From: Streptomyces camelliae
Lineage (GTDB): Bacteria; Actinomycetota; Actinomycetes; Streptomycetales; Streptomycetaceae
Direction of reading: 5' to 3'
DNA: 64,000 bases
Assembly: GCF_027625935.1 (NCBI RefSeq)
Contig: NZ_CP115300.1
Location: forward strand, 1,798,001-1,862,000
Positions within the stretch are counted from its first letter, which is position 1; each line of letters opens with the position of its first letter. The notes below the pieces were generated by a model. That model was given only the letters and a program-made list of their open reading frames with translations. It was not told where the DNA came from and did not search any database. Shown here piece after piece: positions 37,574-45,955 of the stretch. The translations under genes were made by a program, and so were the position numbers.

Positions 37574-37743
37574 GGCGATTCCCCCAACTCCCCGAATGAC
37601 GGTCTGCCTTGGGCTGTGCTGGCGCAGGTACTGGTCCCGGGGTTGCCGGGACATGAGTCGCCTGGGGAGCCTAGCCCCGCGCTGTGTGACCGGAGTTGGA
37701 GGAAGTAGTCAAGGACACGTCAATAATCGTTTACCGGTGTCGG

Positions 37744-38946
37744 TCAGCCGTTGGCCTGCCGGGAGCGGCCGAGGACGGGCAGGACGGCCGCCAGAGCAAG
37801 GGCAATGGCGCCGGACACCAGCAGCGGGACATGCCCGTCGGAGCCCCAGGCAAGCCCGGCCCACAGCCCGGCCAGGAGGACGGCGGCGCCGGTGATCCCC
37901 TGATAGAGGCCCTGGGCCGTGCCCTGCCGGTGGTCGGGGACGAGGCTGGAGACCCAGGCTTTGCCGACCCCGTCGGTGCAGGCGGCGAATCCGCCGTACA
38001 GAGGCAGGACGACGAAGACCAGCCAGGGCGCATGGATGAGGCCAAGGCCCAGATATCCGACGGCGAAGAAGACCAGGCCCGCCGCGAACACCAGCGGGCG
38101 TGGCAGCCGGTCGGAGAGGGCTCCGGCGGGGTAGGACAGGGCGGCGTAGGCGAGGTTGTAGACCGCGTACGCGCCGACGACCCCGGCCGTGGACAGGCCC
38201 AGCTCGTGGGCGCGCAGCAGGAGCAGCGCGTCGGGAAAATTGATCAGGTTGAAGGCGAACAGTACGGCCAGGACACGCCAGTAGGGGCGGGGCAGGGACC
38301 GCCACCGGGCTCGTACGACCTTCGCGGAAGCGCCACCTGTCCGGCCCGGGTCACGGACGACGGCGACCAGGGCCACCGAGGCGACGGCCGGGATCACCGC
38401 GACCCAGAACAACGGTCGCAGGCGGTGGTCGAGGCCCTCGTACAGCGCGAGACCCGCCAGCGGGCCGACCACGGCGCCGGCGGTGTCGGCCGCCCGATGC
38501 AGCCCGAACACCCTGCCGCGCTGCCCCTGCAGAACACCGTCGACGAGCAGAGCATCGCGCGGTGCGCCCCGCACCCCCTTGCCCAGCCGGTCGACCACCC
38601 GCGCCACCAGCACCAACGGCCACACTGTGGCGACGGCGATGAGCAGTTTCCCCAGGGCAGCCAGCCCGTATCCGGCTCCGATCAGCGGGCGGCGGGCGAA
38701 TCGGTCGGCCAGGCGCCCCGAGGCGACCTTGGTGACCGACGCGGCGCCCTCGGCGAGACCTTCGATCACGCCGACCACGGCAGGCGGGGCGCCGAGCACG
38801 GTGGTCAGGAAGATCGGCAGGATCGGATAGAGGAGCTCACTGGCGGCGTCCTGGAGGAACGACACCCCGCACAGCACTTTCACGTTGTGGGTCAGCCACG
38901 CCGGACGTGCTGCCGCCGAACGGTTAGGCGTTACGGGCCCGTTCAC
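37744..38946 (-). CDS. MFS transporter, distal gene of the BlaI-M56 operon
   Basis: A 400-residue major-facilitator protein with about twelve membrane segments and a motif-A-like loop GRLADRFARRPLIGAGYG between segments 2 and 3. The GTG at 38946 overlaps the M56 peptidase stop as GTGA, so the two are translationally coupled. The order BlaI, M56 peptidase, MFS means a signal-responsive repressor and its sensor directly control an exporter-type protein. Substrate unknown. Confidence 0.85.
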   Translation of the reverse strand: MNGPVTPNRSAAARPAWLTHNVKVLCGVSFLQDAASELLYPILPIFLTTVLGAPPAVVGVIEGLAEGAASVTKVASGRLADRFARRPLIGAGYGLAALGKLLIAVATVWPLVLVARVVDRLGKGVRGAPRDALLVDGVLQGQRGRVFGLHRAADTAGAVVGPLAGLALYEGLDHRLRPLFWVAVIPAVASVALVAVVRDPGRTGGASAKVVRARWRSLPRPYWRVLAVLFAFNLINFPDALLLLRAHELGLSTAGVVGAYAVYNLAYAALSYPAGALSDRLPRPLVFAAGLVFFAVGYLGLGLIHAPWLVFVVLPLYGGFAACTDGVGKAWVSSLVPDHRQGTAQGLYQGITGAAVLLAGLWAGLAWGSDGHVPLLVSGAIALALAAVLPVLGRSRQANG

Positions 38947-39839
38947 GGGTGCAAGATCTCCAGGAACCGGCCGAGCGCCGAGGTGGCGTCGGCGAGCGCG
39001 AGTGCCGTCGCGGTGACCAGGGACGCGGCCAGCAGCGCGGCGCTTCGGCGGCTTTCCGGGCGAGCGCCCTGCAGGGCGCGGACCCGCTCGGTCACCTGGT
39101 GGCGCAGGTAGGCCAGCGCCGTGGCGGGCCCTCGGCCGGTGCCGGCGAGGGCGGCTCGGGCCAGGGAACGGGCCGCGAGCGTCCGGCTGGCCACCGCGTG
39201 GGCGGCGTCCTCGTCAGCCCAGCGTTCCAGTGCGAAGCCGAGTTCGCCGCGCAGACGCCTCAGGATGGGGTTGAGCGCAGAGGCCATCTCGCCCAGGGTC
39301 GCGTAATGGTGGTGTCGGTGAGCCAGGTGGGCATGCTCGTGCGCCAGCAGCACCGTCCGCTCGTCGACAGGCAGCGCACGCAGCATGCCGGAGGTGACCA
39401 CGATCCGCCGGGGCCGGCCGGGCAGCGCGTAGGCGTCCGGCTGGTCGTCGGCAAGCACGATCAGGTCGCCGGCCGCAGGCAGGCGCCGCAGACCGGCCAG
39501 TGCCCGCGTCTCACGGCGGCGCCGCCACACAGTGCGCGCAAGCCTGGACAGGCCGCAGGACAGCAGAGCGGCAGCCAGCACCCCGAGCGTGCGTGGCACC
39601 GGATCGGCGGCGGCGAGCGCGGCTGGGTCGGGACGCGTATAGGCAATGACCTCTGCGATGCGGCCCAGGCCACCGGCCGCCAGGACCAGCAGGCCCCAGA
39701 CCGTGGACAGCGCCGCCACCGCCGAGATGGCCGCCAGCATGCGGGCCGCGGCAGCCGGTGCGAGCTGCCGGGTCAGACGAGGGCCGACGGCAGCCAGTAC
39801 GGCGGGCGCCAGAAGCAGGAGGTACACGGTCAGGTACAC
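38943..39839 (-). CDS. M56 (BlaR1/MecR1-type) membrane metallopeptidase
   Basis: A 298-residue integral-membrane peptidase with four or so membrane segments. The zinc site is LLAHEHAHLAHRHHH (HExxH) and the distal ligand region is ERWADEDAAHAVASR. It lacks the extracellular penicillin-binding sensor domain of true BlaR1, as is usual in actinobacteria. It lies 26 bp after blaI and should cleave or inactivate that repressor on sensing a signal. Starts with GTG at 39839. Confidence 0.85.
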   Translation of the reverse strand: MYLTVYLLLLAPAVLAAVGPRLTRQLAPAAAARMLAAISAVAALSTVWGLLVLAAGGLGRIAEVIAYTRPDPAALAAADPVPRTLGVLAAALLSCGLSRLARTVWRRRRETRALAGLRRLPAAGDLIVLADDQPDAYALPGRPRRIVVTSGMLRALPVDERTVLLAHEHAHLAHRHHHYATLGEMASALNPILRRLRGELGFALERWADEDAAHAVASRTLAARSLARAALAGTGRGPATALAYLRHQVTERVRALQGARPESRRSAALLAASLVTATALALADATSALGRFLEILHP

Positions 39840-39865
39840 GAACGTCGTCGCCTTTCCAGACCCGC

Positions 39866-40258
39866 TCAGTCCGTGGAGTCGAGCAGGGCGCGCAGGGCGG
39901 TCTGCTGGTCGGCGTCCAGGGTGTCCACGAAGTGCTGGAGTACCTCGGCGCGGTGGCCGGTGCGGCGCAGGGCGGCGTTCATCTCCTGGGCGGCCACCTC
40001 CGCCGCTGCCCGGCTGGGCGTGTAGGCGTACGCGCGGCCCACGGGCTCTCGATCCACCAGGCCCTTGGCGCGGAGGCGGCCGAGTACGGTGAGCACGGTC
40101 TTGTAGACCAGACCGTCGCCGAGCTGCTGGTGAACCTCAGCGGCGGTCATCGGCCCGTCGCCGGCCCACAGCGCGGCCATGATCTCCGCTTCCAGCGCCC
40201 CGGCTGGACGCCGGGCACCGGCCTCCGCAGCGTCGGCCCGATCGCGTGGGCTCGGCAT
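39866..40258 (-). CDS. BlaI/MecI/CopY-family repressor
   Basis: A 130-residue winged-helix repressor: EAEIMAALWAGDGPMTAAEV, VYKTVLTVLGRLRAKGLVDR and a C-terminal dimerisation helix (FVDTLDADQQTALRALLD). The ATG at 40258 follows GGGAGCTGACC. First gene of a BlaI-M56-MFS operon and divergent from the haem-reductase operon. Three half-sites of its likely operator lie between, so it probably represses both units. Confidence 0.9.
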   Translation of the reverse strand: MPSPRDRADAAEAGARRPAGALEAEIMAALWAGDGPMTAAEVHQQLGDGLVYKTVLTVLGRLRAKGLVDREPVGRAYAYTPSRAAAEVAAQEMNAALRRTGHRAEVLQHFVDTLDADQQTALRALLDSTD

Positions 40259-40329
40259 GGTCAGCTCCCTTTCCTTCCCGCCCGCCGTCCGTCGTTCCGA
40301 GGGCGGGGACACTCCTTTGTCGCACATCC

Positions 40330-40365
40330 TGTAAGACTCAGGCTAGTCTCACAGCGTGTAAGACT
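40330..40365. promoter_or_regulatory. BlaI-type operator with three half-sites
   Basis: TGTAAGACT (40330-40338), AGTCTCACA (40345-40353, the inverted half) and TGTAAGACT (40357-40365). The first two form a dyad with an AGACT/AGTCT core like known BlaI-type operators. They lie 72-107 bp upstream of blaI and 70-105 bp upstream of the divergent haem-reductase gene. Confidence 0.65.
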
Positions 40366-40434
40366 TCGCGGAGCCGTGCTGCTTCGGCGGAGCAGTTCGT
40401 CGCGCACAGCGCCACCCGTGCAAGGAGAACGACC

Positions 40435-41118
40435 TTGGCTTCGACCGCAACGACCCGGTGGCCGGCGCGGGCCACCATACTGGCCCTGCCCCTCGCCCTG
40501 TCACTGGCCGCAGTGCCCGTCGCCCACGCCGACACCCTCGCTGAGGGCCCCTACACCCCCTACGACCAGGGCGTACGGCACGTCGCCACCCTCGCCGGAT
40601 ACCTCTCCTACGGGCTGATGGCGCTGGCGGTGTGCTTCGGCATCCTGACCACCACCGGATGGGCCCGCCGCAGCGTGCGCCGCGAGACCCTCTACGGCGG
40701 GCACATGATGCTCGCGGTGATCTGCCTGGCCTTCGCCTGCATCCACGGCATCGCCTACGCCTTCCAGACCGGCCAGCACTTCTCCTACGTCAACGTGGTC
40801 ATCCCGTTCGTCAACGGCGGTGAGCCGGAGGTCGCCTTCGGCATCATCGGCCTCGAACTCGGCCTCGCGGTCGCCGTGTCGATCTGGGTCCAGCGCCGGC
40901 TGGGCTACCGCCGCTGGCACCTGGTGCACTACCTCGCCTACCCGGCCTTCGGCCTGTCGCTGCTGCACACCATCACCGCGTCCGCAGAGGTGCAGGCCCT
41001 CGGTCTGCTCGGCATCTTCGTGCTCGGCATCGCCGCCGCTCCCATCCTGCTGTTCGTGCTGCGGCTGCTGCCGGCCACCACCGCGGTTGCCACCCGTATC
41101 GCCCCGCAGGAGGTGTGA
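40435..41118 (+). CDS. Ferric-reductase-like membrane haem protein
   Basis: A 227-residue integral-membrane protein with an N-terminal segment or signal (ATILALPLALSLAAVPVAHA) and about five further helices. Histidines are spaced as in the ferric-reductase / cytochrome b561-like domain: LYGGHMML, CIHGIAYAF and WHLVHYLAYPAFGLSLLH. A TTG start at 40435 is supported by AAGGAGA at normal spacing. It is the first gene of a three-gene unit with a ferredoxin and an FAD-dependent ferredoxin reductase, so it likely takes electrons from that soluble chain across the membrane to an unknown acceptor. Confidence 0.8.
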   Translation: MASTATTRWPARATILALPLALSLAAVPVAHADTLAEGPYTPYDQGVRHVATLAGYLSYGLMALAVCFGILTTTGWARRSVRRETLYGGHMMLAVICLAFACIHGIAYAFQTGQHFSYVNVVIPFVNGGEPEVAFGIIGLELGLAVAVSIWVQRRLGYRRWHLVHYLAYPAFGLSLLHTITASAEVQALGLLGIFVLGIAAAPILLFVLRLLPATTAVATRIAPQEV

Positions 41119-41417
41119 CGCCGGTGTCCGCATCCCACGCCACGCATACCGCGGTCAACGCCTTCGGCCCGCACGTCACCGTCCCCACCGCAGCCCCTCC
41201 CACTGCCACGCCGGTGGTGAAGGTCATCGTCGACAACAACCACTGCGAGCTGTACGCGATCTGCCAGCAGGAAGCCCCTGAAGTCTTCGAGCTGGGCGCC
41301 GACGGCCGCCTGCGTTACGACGCCGTCCCCGATGCCTCCCAGACCCCGGCGGTGCGGCAGGCTGCCCGCTGCTGCCCCATGCAGGCCATCACCCTGACCA
41401 CCCGGGAGACGCAGTGA
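41115..41417 (+). CDS. [3Fe-4S]-type ferredoxin
   Basis: A 100-residue ferredoxin whose first 30 residues are a low-complexity Thr/Ala/Pro tail. Residues about 33-95 hold VDNNHCELYAICQQEAPEVF and RCCPMQAI, giving Cys-x5-Cys and a distal CCP, typical of actinobacterial P450-type 3Fe-4S ferredoxins. GTG start at 41115 overlaps the previous stop; GTG at 41124 is also possible. It probably links the FAD reductase to the membrane haem protein. Confidence 0.88.
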   Translation: MTPVSASHATHTAVNAFGPHVTVPTAAPPTATPVVKVIVDNNHCELYAICQQEAPEVFELGADGRLRYDAVPDASQTPAVRQAARCCPMQAITLTTRETQ

Positions 41418-42658
41418 CCAGCGCGGCCACCGACCGGATCGCCATCGTCGGTACCGGCCTTGCGGGCCTGTCCGCCGCCGAGCGGCTGCGCGAGATCGGC
41501 TGGCGCGGCGAGATCACCATGATCGGGGAGGAGCCCCACCGGCCCTACAACCGCACCCCGCTCTCCAAGCAGCTGCTGACCGGCGACCGCCAGCCCCCTG
41601 AGCTGGCGCTGAACGTCTACACCGAACTGGATGCTGCCTGGCGCCTGAGCACCCGTGCCCTGGACCTGGATGTGGAGCGGCGGGAGTTGCTGCTGCCCGG
41701 AGGTGAGCAGCTGCCGTTCGACGGGCTGATCATCGCCTCCGGCGTCGAACCGCGCCATCTACCCGGTTCCCCACTGCACTCGGACCGGGTGTGGATGCTG
41801 CGCACCCTGGCCGACGCCCGCAACATCGACGCCGCCCTCGCCCGGGCCCGGCATGTGGCGGTCATCGGCGGCGGGTTCATCGGCTGCGAGATCGCCTGCT
41901 CGGCCCGCACCCGCGCCCTGGACGTTACCGTCATCGACGTCAGCCCCACCCTTCTGCACCGCTCCCTGGGCCCGGCACTGGGTGCGATGATCGGCGACCT
42001 GCACCGCGACCACGGCGTCCGCCTCCACCTCGGCGTCGGGGTGCGCGGCTGGTCCGAGGACAAGCGCGGCGTGACGGTCTTGCTGGACGACGGTGAGCAG
42101 GTCCGCGCGGATGCCGCCGTCGTGGGCGTGGGCACAGTGCCCCGCACCGACTGGCTCTGGCACACCGGCCTCGACCTCAGCGACGGCGTGCTGTGTGCCC
42201 CCACCACCCACGTCATGGGCACCGACGGGGACCCGATCGACGGCATCACCGCCGCCGGCGACGTGGCCCGCTGGCCCAACCTGCGCTTCGACGACGTCCC
42301 GCGCCGGGTCGAGCACTGGATCAACGCCATCGAGATGGGCCGCCACGCCGCCGACGCCCTCCTCCAAGGCCCCCAAGACGCTTCCCCGTTCGTACCGGTG
42401 CCCCGGTTCTGGTCCCACCAGCATGGGGTGCGCATCCAGTCCGTCGGCATGCCGGGTCTCGGCACCGACATGACCATCCTCGACGGCGACCCCGCGCGGT
42501 GCCGTACCGTCGCGGGATACACCCGGCCAGGGCCCGACGGAGCCCCGATCCTGGTCGGTGCCGTGGCACTGGACTCGCCTCGGACCCTTCTCGCCTACCG
42601 TGATCGCATCGGCCACCCCCTGGCCACCGTGCCCGGACGGCGCCAAGTCGCCGCCTGA
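41414..42658 (+). CDS. FAD-dependent ferredoxin reductase
   Basis: A 414-residue pyridine-nucleotide-disulphide-type reductase of the BphA4/CamA class. FAD motif AIVGTGLAGLSAAERL at about 10-25; NAD(P) motif HVAVIGGGFIGCEIA with EVE-like acidic end near 150-180; and the second FAD motif GDPIDGITAAGDVARWPN. The GTG start overlaps the ferredoxin stop as GTGA. It should oxidise NAD(P)H and reduce the ferredoxin encoded next to it. Confidence 0.92.
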   Translation: MTSAATDRIAIVGTGLAGLSAAERLREIGWRGEITMIGEEPHRPYNRTPLSKQLLTGDRQPPELALNVYTELDAAWRLSTRALDLDVERRELLLPGGEQLPFDGLIIASGVEPRHLPGSPLHSDRVWMLRTLADARNIDAALARARHVAVIGGGFIGCEIACSARTRALDVTVIDVSPTLLHRSLGPALGAMIGDLHRDHGVRLHLGVGVRGWSEDKRGVTVLLDDGEQVRADAAVVGVGTVPRTDWLWHTGLDLSDGVLCAPTTHVMGTDGDPIDGITAAGDVARWPNLRFDDVPRRVEHWINAIEMGRHAADALLQGPQDASPFVPVPRFWSHQHGVRIQSVGMPGLGTDMTILDGDPARCRTVAGYTRPGPDGAPILVGAVALDSPRTLLAYRDRIGHPLATVPGRRQVAA

Positions 42659-42786
42659 CGGTGGGCCCGCGATGCCGCACCCCGCAAAGCCGCCGCCGGC
42701 ACCCCTGTCTCCGGCCCTGAAGTTCGGTACCGAGTTGGTCGACGAAGCCATCGTCGAAGCCGACCTCACCGCGGGCATCACGACCG

Positions 42787-42993
42787 TCATCGAGACGCCG
42801 GAGCCGCGGCCGGGAGGCACTCCCCGATGCAGCTCACCAGTTCGCTGGCGCTTCTGCGAACAGTGTCGTGCGCGCTCCGCACCGCCAAGGTCACCTCGGA
42901 CACCCGCACGGCACCCGACGGGTCCATGCGGCCATGGAAGCCGGCGGCCCGGATCACTCGGTGATCCAGGCCGCCGTGCGACCGGTACGTCAT
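42787..42993 (-). CDS. Possible 68-residue protein coupled to the ECF sigma gene
   Basis: An ATG at 42993 overlaps the sigma factor stop as ATGA, the arrangement expected for an anti-sigma gene. The product (MTYRSHGGLDHRVIRAAGFH ...; ends CIGECLPAAAPASR) is short, has no HxxxCxxC zinc motif and no membrane segment, so it is not a typical anti-sigma factor. It may be a coupled small protein or chance reading. The 130 bp beyond, to 42659, holds no gene that I can support. Confidence 0.35.
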   Translation of the reverse strand: MTYRSHGGLDHRVIRAAGFHGRMDPSGAVRVSEVTLAVRSAHDTVRRSASELVSCIGECLPAAAPASR

Positions 42994-43607
42994 GCCGCTA
43001 CGGCCACCGGCGCGGCCTGCTCGGCCTCGTCCAGCCACTCGATGAGCGTGGTGCGGGCGCGGGCGACCCGCGAGCGGACTGTGCCGATCGGGCAGTTGCT
43101 GACGAGGGCTGCCTCCGCGTAGGGAAGTCCCACCATCTGAGTGAGGACGAATGCCTCGCGGCGGTCGTCGGGGAGCGTGTCCAGCAGCTCGGTGAGTGCG
43201 ATGCCGTCGTCGAAGCCGGGCAGGTCGCGCGGCTGGGTGCGTTCGGCGGCCGACTGCCAGTCGTCCGTGTCCGACAGGCGGGGGCGGGACGAGTTGTAGC
43301 GGATGCTGTCGATGACCGCGCGACGGGCGATGGAGAGCAGCCAGGTGCGGGCCGAGGAGCGGCCTTCGAACCGGTGCAGGCTGCCGAGGGCGCGCAGGAA
43401 GGTGTCCTGAGTCAGGTCGTCGGCGCTCTGAGGGTCGGCACCGAGGTACGTCACGTAGTGGCGGACGTCCCGGTGCAGGGCGCGTACGAAGAGATCGACG
43501 GCATCGGGGTCGCCGCTGCGGGCGGCGAGGGCCAAGGCCGTGATCGAGTCTTCTCTCGGGTTCTTCCTCAATTGTTCGCGCGATGCAGGCAGGGCAGGAG
43601 TGATCAC
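42990..43607 (-). CDS. ECF-type RNA polymerase sigma factor
   Basis: A 205-residue sigma-70 family factor with region 2 (DLFVRALHRDVRHYVTYLGA, then DDLTQDTFLRALGSLHRFEG, TWLLSIARRAVIDSIR) and region 4 (LPDDRREAFVLTQMVGLPYA, NCPIGTVRSRVARARTTL). The GTG at 43607 gives a normal ECF length; the frame is open further upstream, but that stretch is low-complexity. It is followed by a small ATGA-overlapping ORF and lies downstream of the Met/His-rich membrane protein, so a metal-related regulon is possible. Confidence 0.87.
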   Translation of the reverse strand: MITPALPASREQLRKNPREDSITALALAARSGDPDAVDLFVRALHRDVRHYVTYLGADPQSADDLTQDTFLRALGSLHRFEGRSSARTWLLSIARRAVIDSIRYNSSRPRLSDTDDWQSAAERTQPRDLPGFDDGIALTELLDTLPDDRREAFVLTQMVGLPYAEAALVSNCPIGTVRSRVARARTTLIEWLDEAEQAAPVAVAA

Positions 43608-43791
43608 CTGGGATCTGTCCTTCTCGGGATCAGGTATCCGGCGTCCGGCCGGCGCGCGTTGCAGGGCAGCGGGCGCCACGACCGGAACCGGTGGTGGGGT
43701 GGACGGCCGGGCGCTGGAGCGCACGGCCGATGCCCGAGGCGGGGCCGACGGCTCGACGGCTGTGGAGACGGCCTCGGGGAACCGGCTGTCG

Positions 43792-44556
43792 TCAGGCGAC
43801 AGCGGTCCCGGCGGGCGGGCCCCGAGAGGTGATCGCGTGGGTGAGAAGGAGGCGACGCGGTGCCCGGTCCGACTCCGCTCGGCGGGCGCGGACGCGCGGC
43901 CGGTGTGGCGGCACGGGCAGCCGGAGGAGCAGACACAGCGGCGCGAAGAGCCAGCCGGCGACGGCCCGCAGGATGCGGAACGCGGCACGTTCGCCGTACG
44001 CGAGCCACAGCGCGCACAGCAGGGCGGCCAGCAGGTGGGCGAGGAGCATACCGGTCGAGGACATGGCGGCCATGTCGTGGGCAACGGCGCCGACGGGCGC
44101 TGCGGAAGCCATGTGGTCCATCGAGCCCATGGAGCCCATCGAATGCATCGAGCCCATGGAAGGCATGGAGTGCATGGCGGCCATGTCGTGGCCCATGGAG
44201 TTCATCTCGCCCATGGAGCCCGCCCCCGACGGCGAACCGCACAGGAGGTAGGTGAGCCACTGCTGGGCGAGCGACCTCCCGCCGGACGGTGCGGGGTGGG
44301 CGACAGCCTGGGCGAGAGAGAACGAGGAGTGAAGTACGGCCTGGGTGGCCACCGCGACGGAGACGACGAGAAGCGGTCCGCGTTCCCGGCCGGCCAGCCG
44401 CCAGGCCATACCGCCCGTCGCCACCACGCCCGCGGTCATGGCCCACCAGGGCACCGCGGTTCCCGACATCATGACGTGACCCAGGGCGGTGAGCAGCACA
44501 CAGCAGGCCGCGAACACCGCCGCCCGTACCGTGCGAGAACACCACCCAGCAGTCAT
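43792..44556 (-). CDS. DUF5134-like membrane protein with Met/His-rich loop
   Basis: A 254-residue integral-membrane protein with about five helices. Between helices 3 and 4 is a long Met/Ser/His loop (about residues 112-160: GEMNSMGHDMAAMHSM, GSMHSMGSMGSMDHM, VAHDMAAM), a composition typical of periplasmic copper or silver sites. A paralog with the same N-terminal RAAVFAVLCVLL-type start is at 60312-60896. Both lie on the edge of the metal gene region. Function is unknown; metal binding or sensing is inferred. Confidence 0.7.
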   Translation of the reverse strand: MTAGWCSRTVRAAVFAACCVLLTALGHVMMSGTAVPWWAMTAGVVATGGMAWRLAGRERGPLLVVSVAVATQAVLHSSFSLAQAVAHPAPSGGRSLAQQWLTYLLCGSPSGAGSMGEMNSMGHDMAAMHSMPSMGSMHSMGSMGSMDHMASAAPVGAVAHDMAAMSSTGMLLAHLLAALLCALWLAYGERAAFRILRAVAGWLFAPLCLLLRLPVPPHRPRVRARRAESDRAPRRLLLTHAITSRGPPAGTAVA

Positions 44557-44734
44557 GGCGGCCTCATCCTCGCATCCGCGCTTCCATGGTCACCGGGGGG
44601 TACGGAAAACGGACTATGCCCCCTCAGCCCCGAACTTGTGATCCAGGCCACAGTAACGGGCCGGAACTCCTCGGCGATTGAACCCGACCTCTCTCGAAGG
44701 CCCGGGATTTCCCAGGCGGGGAGGAGGAACGCCG

Positions 44735-45955
44735 GTGGCGGCGGACCAGAGCCAGACTCAGAGTCAGATCGGGACGGCGACCGAAGAGGGCCCGGCACGG
44801 GCGACAGGTGCCATGACGGCGCTGCTGACGTGCGCCATGGCCTTCTCGATGATGCAGCTCTTCCTGCTCGGCGCGCTCGGACCACGGCTCGTGGACGACC
44901 TGAAGGTGTCACCGACCGTGCTGGGGCTGACGACGACTGTGGGCTTCGGGGCCGCGGCTGTGCTCTCCCCTGCGGGCGGGCGTGTGGTGGACCGGCTGGG
45001 TCCGCGCCGCTGCCTGGTCGCGCTGCTGCTGGTGTCGGCGGCGGCGCTGGCGCTGATCGGGTCGGCGCCGGGCGCCGGGTTCCTGCTGGCGGCGGTCGCG
45101 CTGGGCGGGCTCCCGCAGGCGCTGGCGAACCCCGCCACGAACAAGGCGATCCTGGCCGCCGTACCGGCGGAGCGGCGTGGCTCGGTGACCGGGATGAAGC
45201 AGTCCGGGGTGCAGCTGGGCGCGTTCGCCGCCGGACTGCCGCTGGCCGCGCTGGCCGGGATCACCGGCTGGCGGGGCGCGGTGTGGACGGCGGCCGGCGC
45301 AGCCGTGCTGGCCGCCGTCTGGGCGGCTCGCGCCTTGCCCGCCGACCCGCCACCGAAGGCCGCGCCGGCCTCGTGGATCCCGCGCGGCGCCATCGCCTGG
45401 CTGGCGCTCTTCTCTCTGCTATTGGGCTGCGGCATCGCGTCGGTGAACACGTATCTGGCGTTGTACGGCGTGCGGCGGCTCGGGCTCGGGCCGACAGCGG
45501 CCGGTGCGCTGGTGGCGGTGCTGGGCATCGCGGGCATCGCCGGGCGGGTGGGCTGGTCTAAGGTGGCGGGCCAGCCGGGCCGGGCCGTGTGGCTGCCGGG
45601 CGGACTGGCCGCCGGTGCAGTGGGGGCCGCACTGCTGCTGGCGGCCTCGGCGTACGCGCACCCGCTGGCCTGGGCCGCTGCGGTGGCCGTCGGCGTCTTC
45701 GCGGTGGCCGCCAACGCGGTCTCGATGGTGCTGGTGATGCAGCGCGCGGCGCCCGGCCGGGCCGGACAGGACTCGGCGCTGGTCTCGGCCGGATTCTTCG
45801 CCGGGTTCGCGATCGGCCCGCCACTGTTCGGGCTGCTGGCGGGCGCAGGGCGGTACGGGACCGGGTGGCTGCTGGTCGCGGGAGAGTTCGTGGGGGCGAG
45901 TGTGGTGGCGCTGACCTGGGCTGTGCGTGAGCGGCGTTCGGTCGTACGGCGATGA
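44735..45955 (+). CDS. MFS transporter paired with a GH88-like enzyme
   Basis: A 406-residue major-facilitator protein with twelve predicted helices and the motif-A loop GGRVVDRLGPRRCL. The GTG at 44735 follows GGAGGAGGA. The next gene overlaps by ATGA and encodes an unsaturated-uronyl-hydrolase-like enzyme, so the transporter may import an oligo-uronide or similar sugar. Between 44557 and 44734 no other gene is seen. Confidence 0.82.
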   Translation: MAADQSQTQSQIGTATEEGPARATGAMTALLTCAMAFSMMQLFLLGALGPRLVDDLKVSPTVLGLTTTVGFGAAAVLSPAGGRVVDRLGPRRCLVALLLVSAAALALIGSAPGAGFLLAAVALGGLPQALANPATNKAILAAVPAERRGSVTGMKQSGVQLGAFAAGLPLAALAGITGWRGAVWTAAGAAVLAAVWAARALPADPPPKAAPASWIPRGAIAWLALFSLLLGCGIASVNTYLALYGVRRLGLGPTAAGALVAVLGIAGIAGRVGWSKVAGQPGRAVWLPGGLAAGAVGAALLLAASAYAHPLAWAAAVAVGVFAVAANAVSMVLVMQRAAPGRAGQDSALVSAGFFAGFAIGPPLFGLLAGAGRYGTGWLLVAGEFVGASVVALTWAVRERRSVVRR

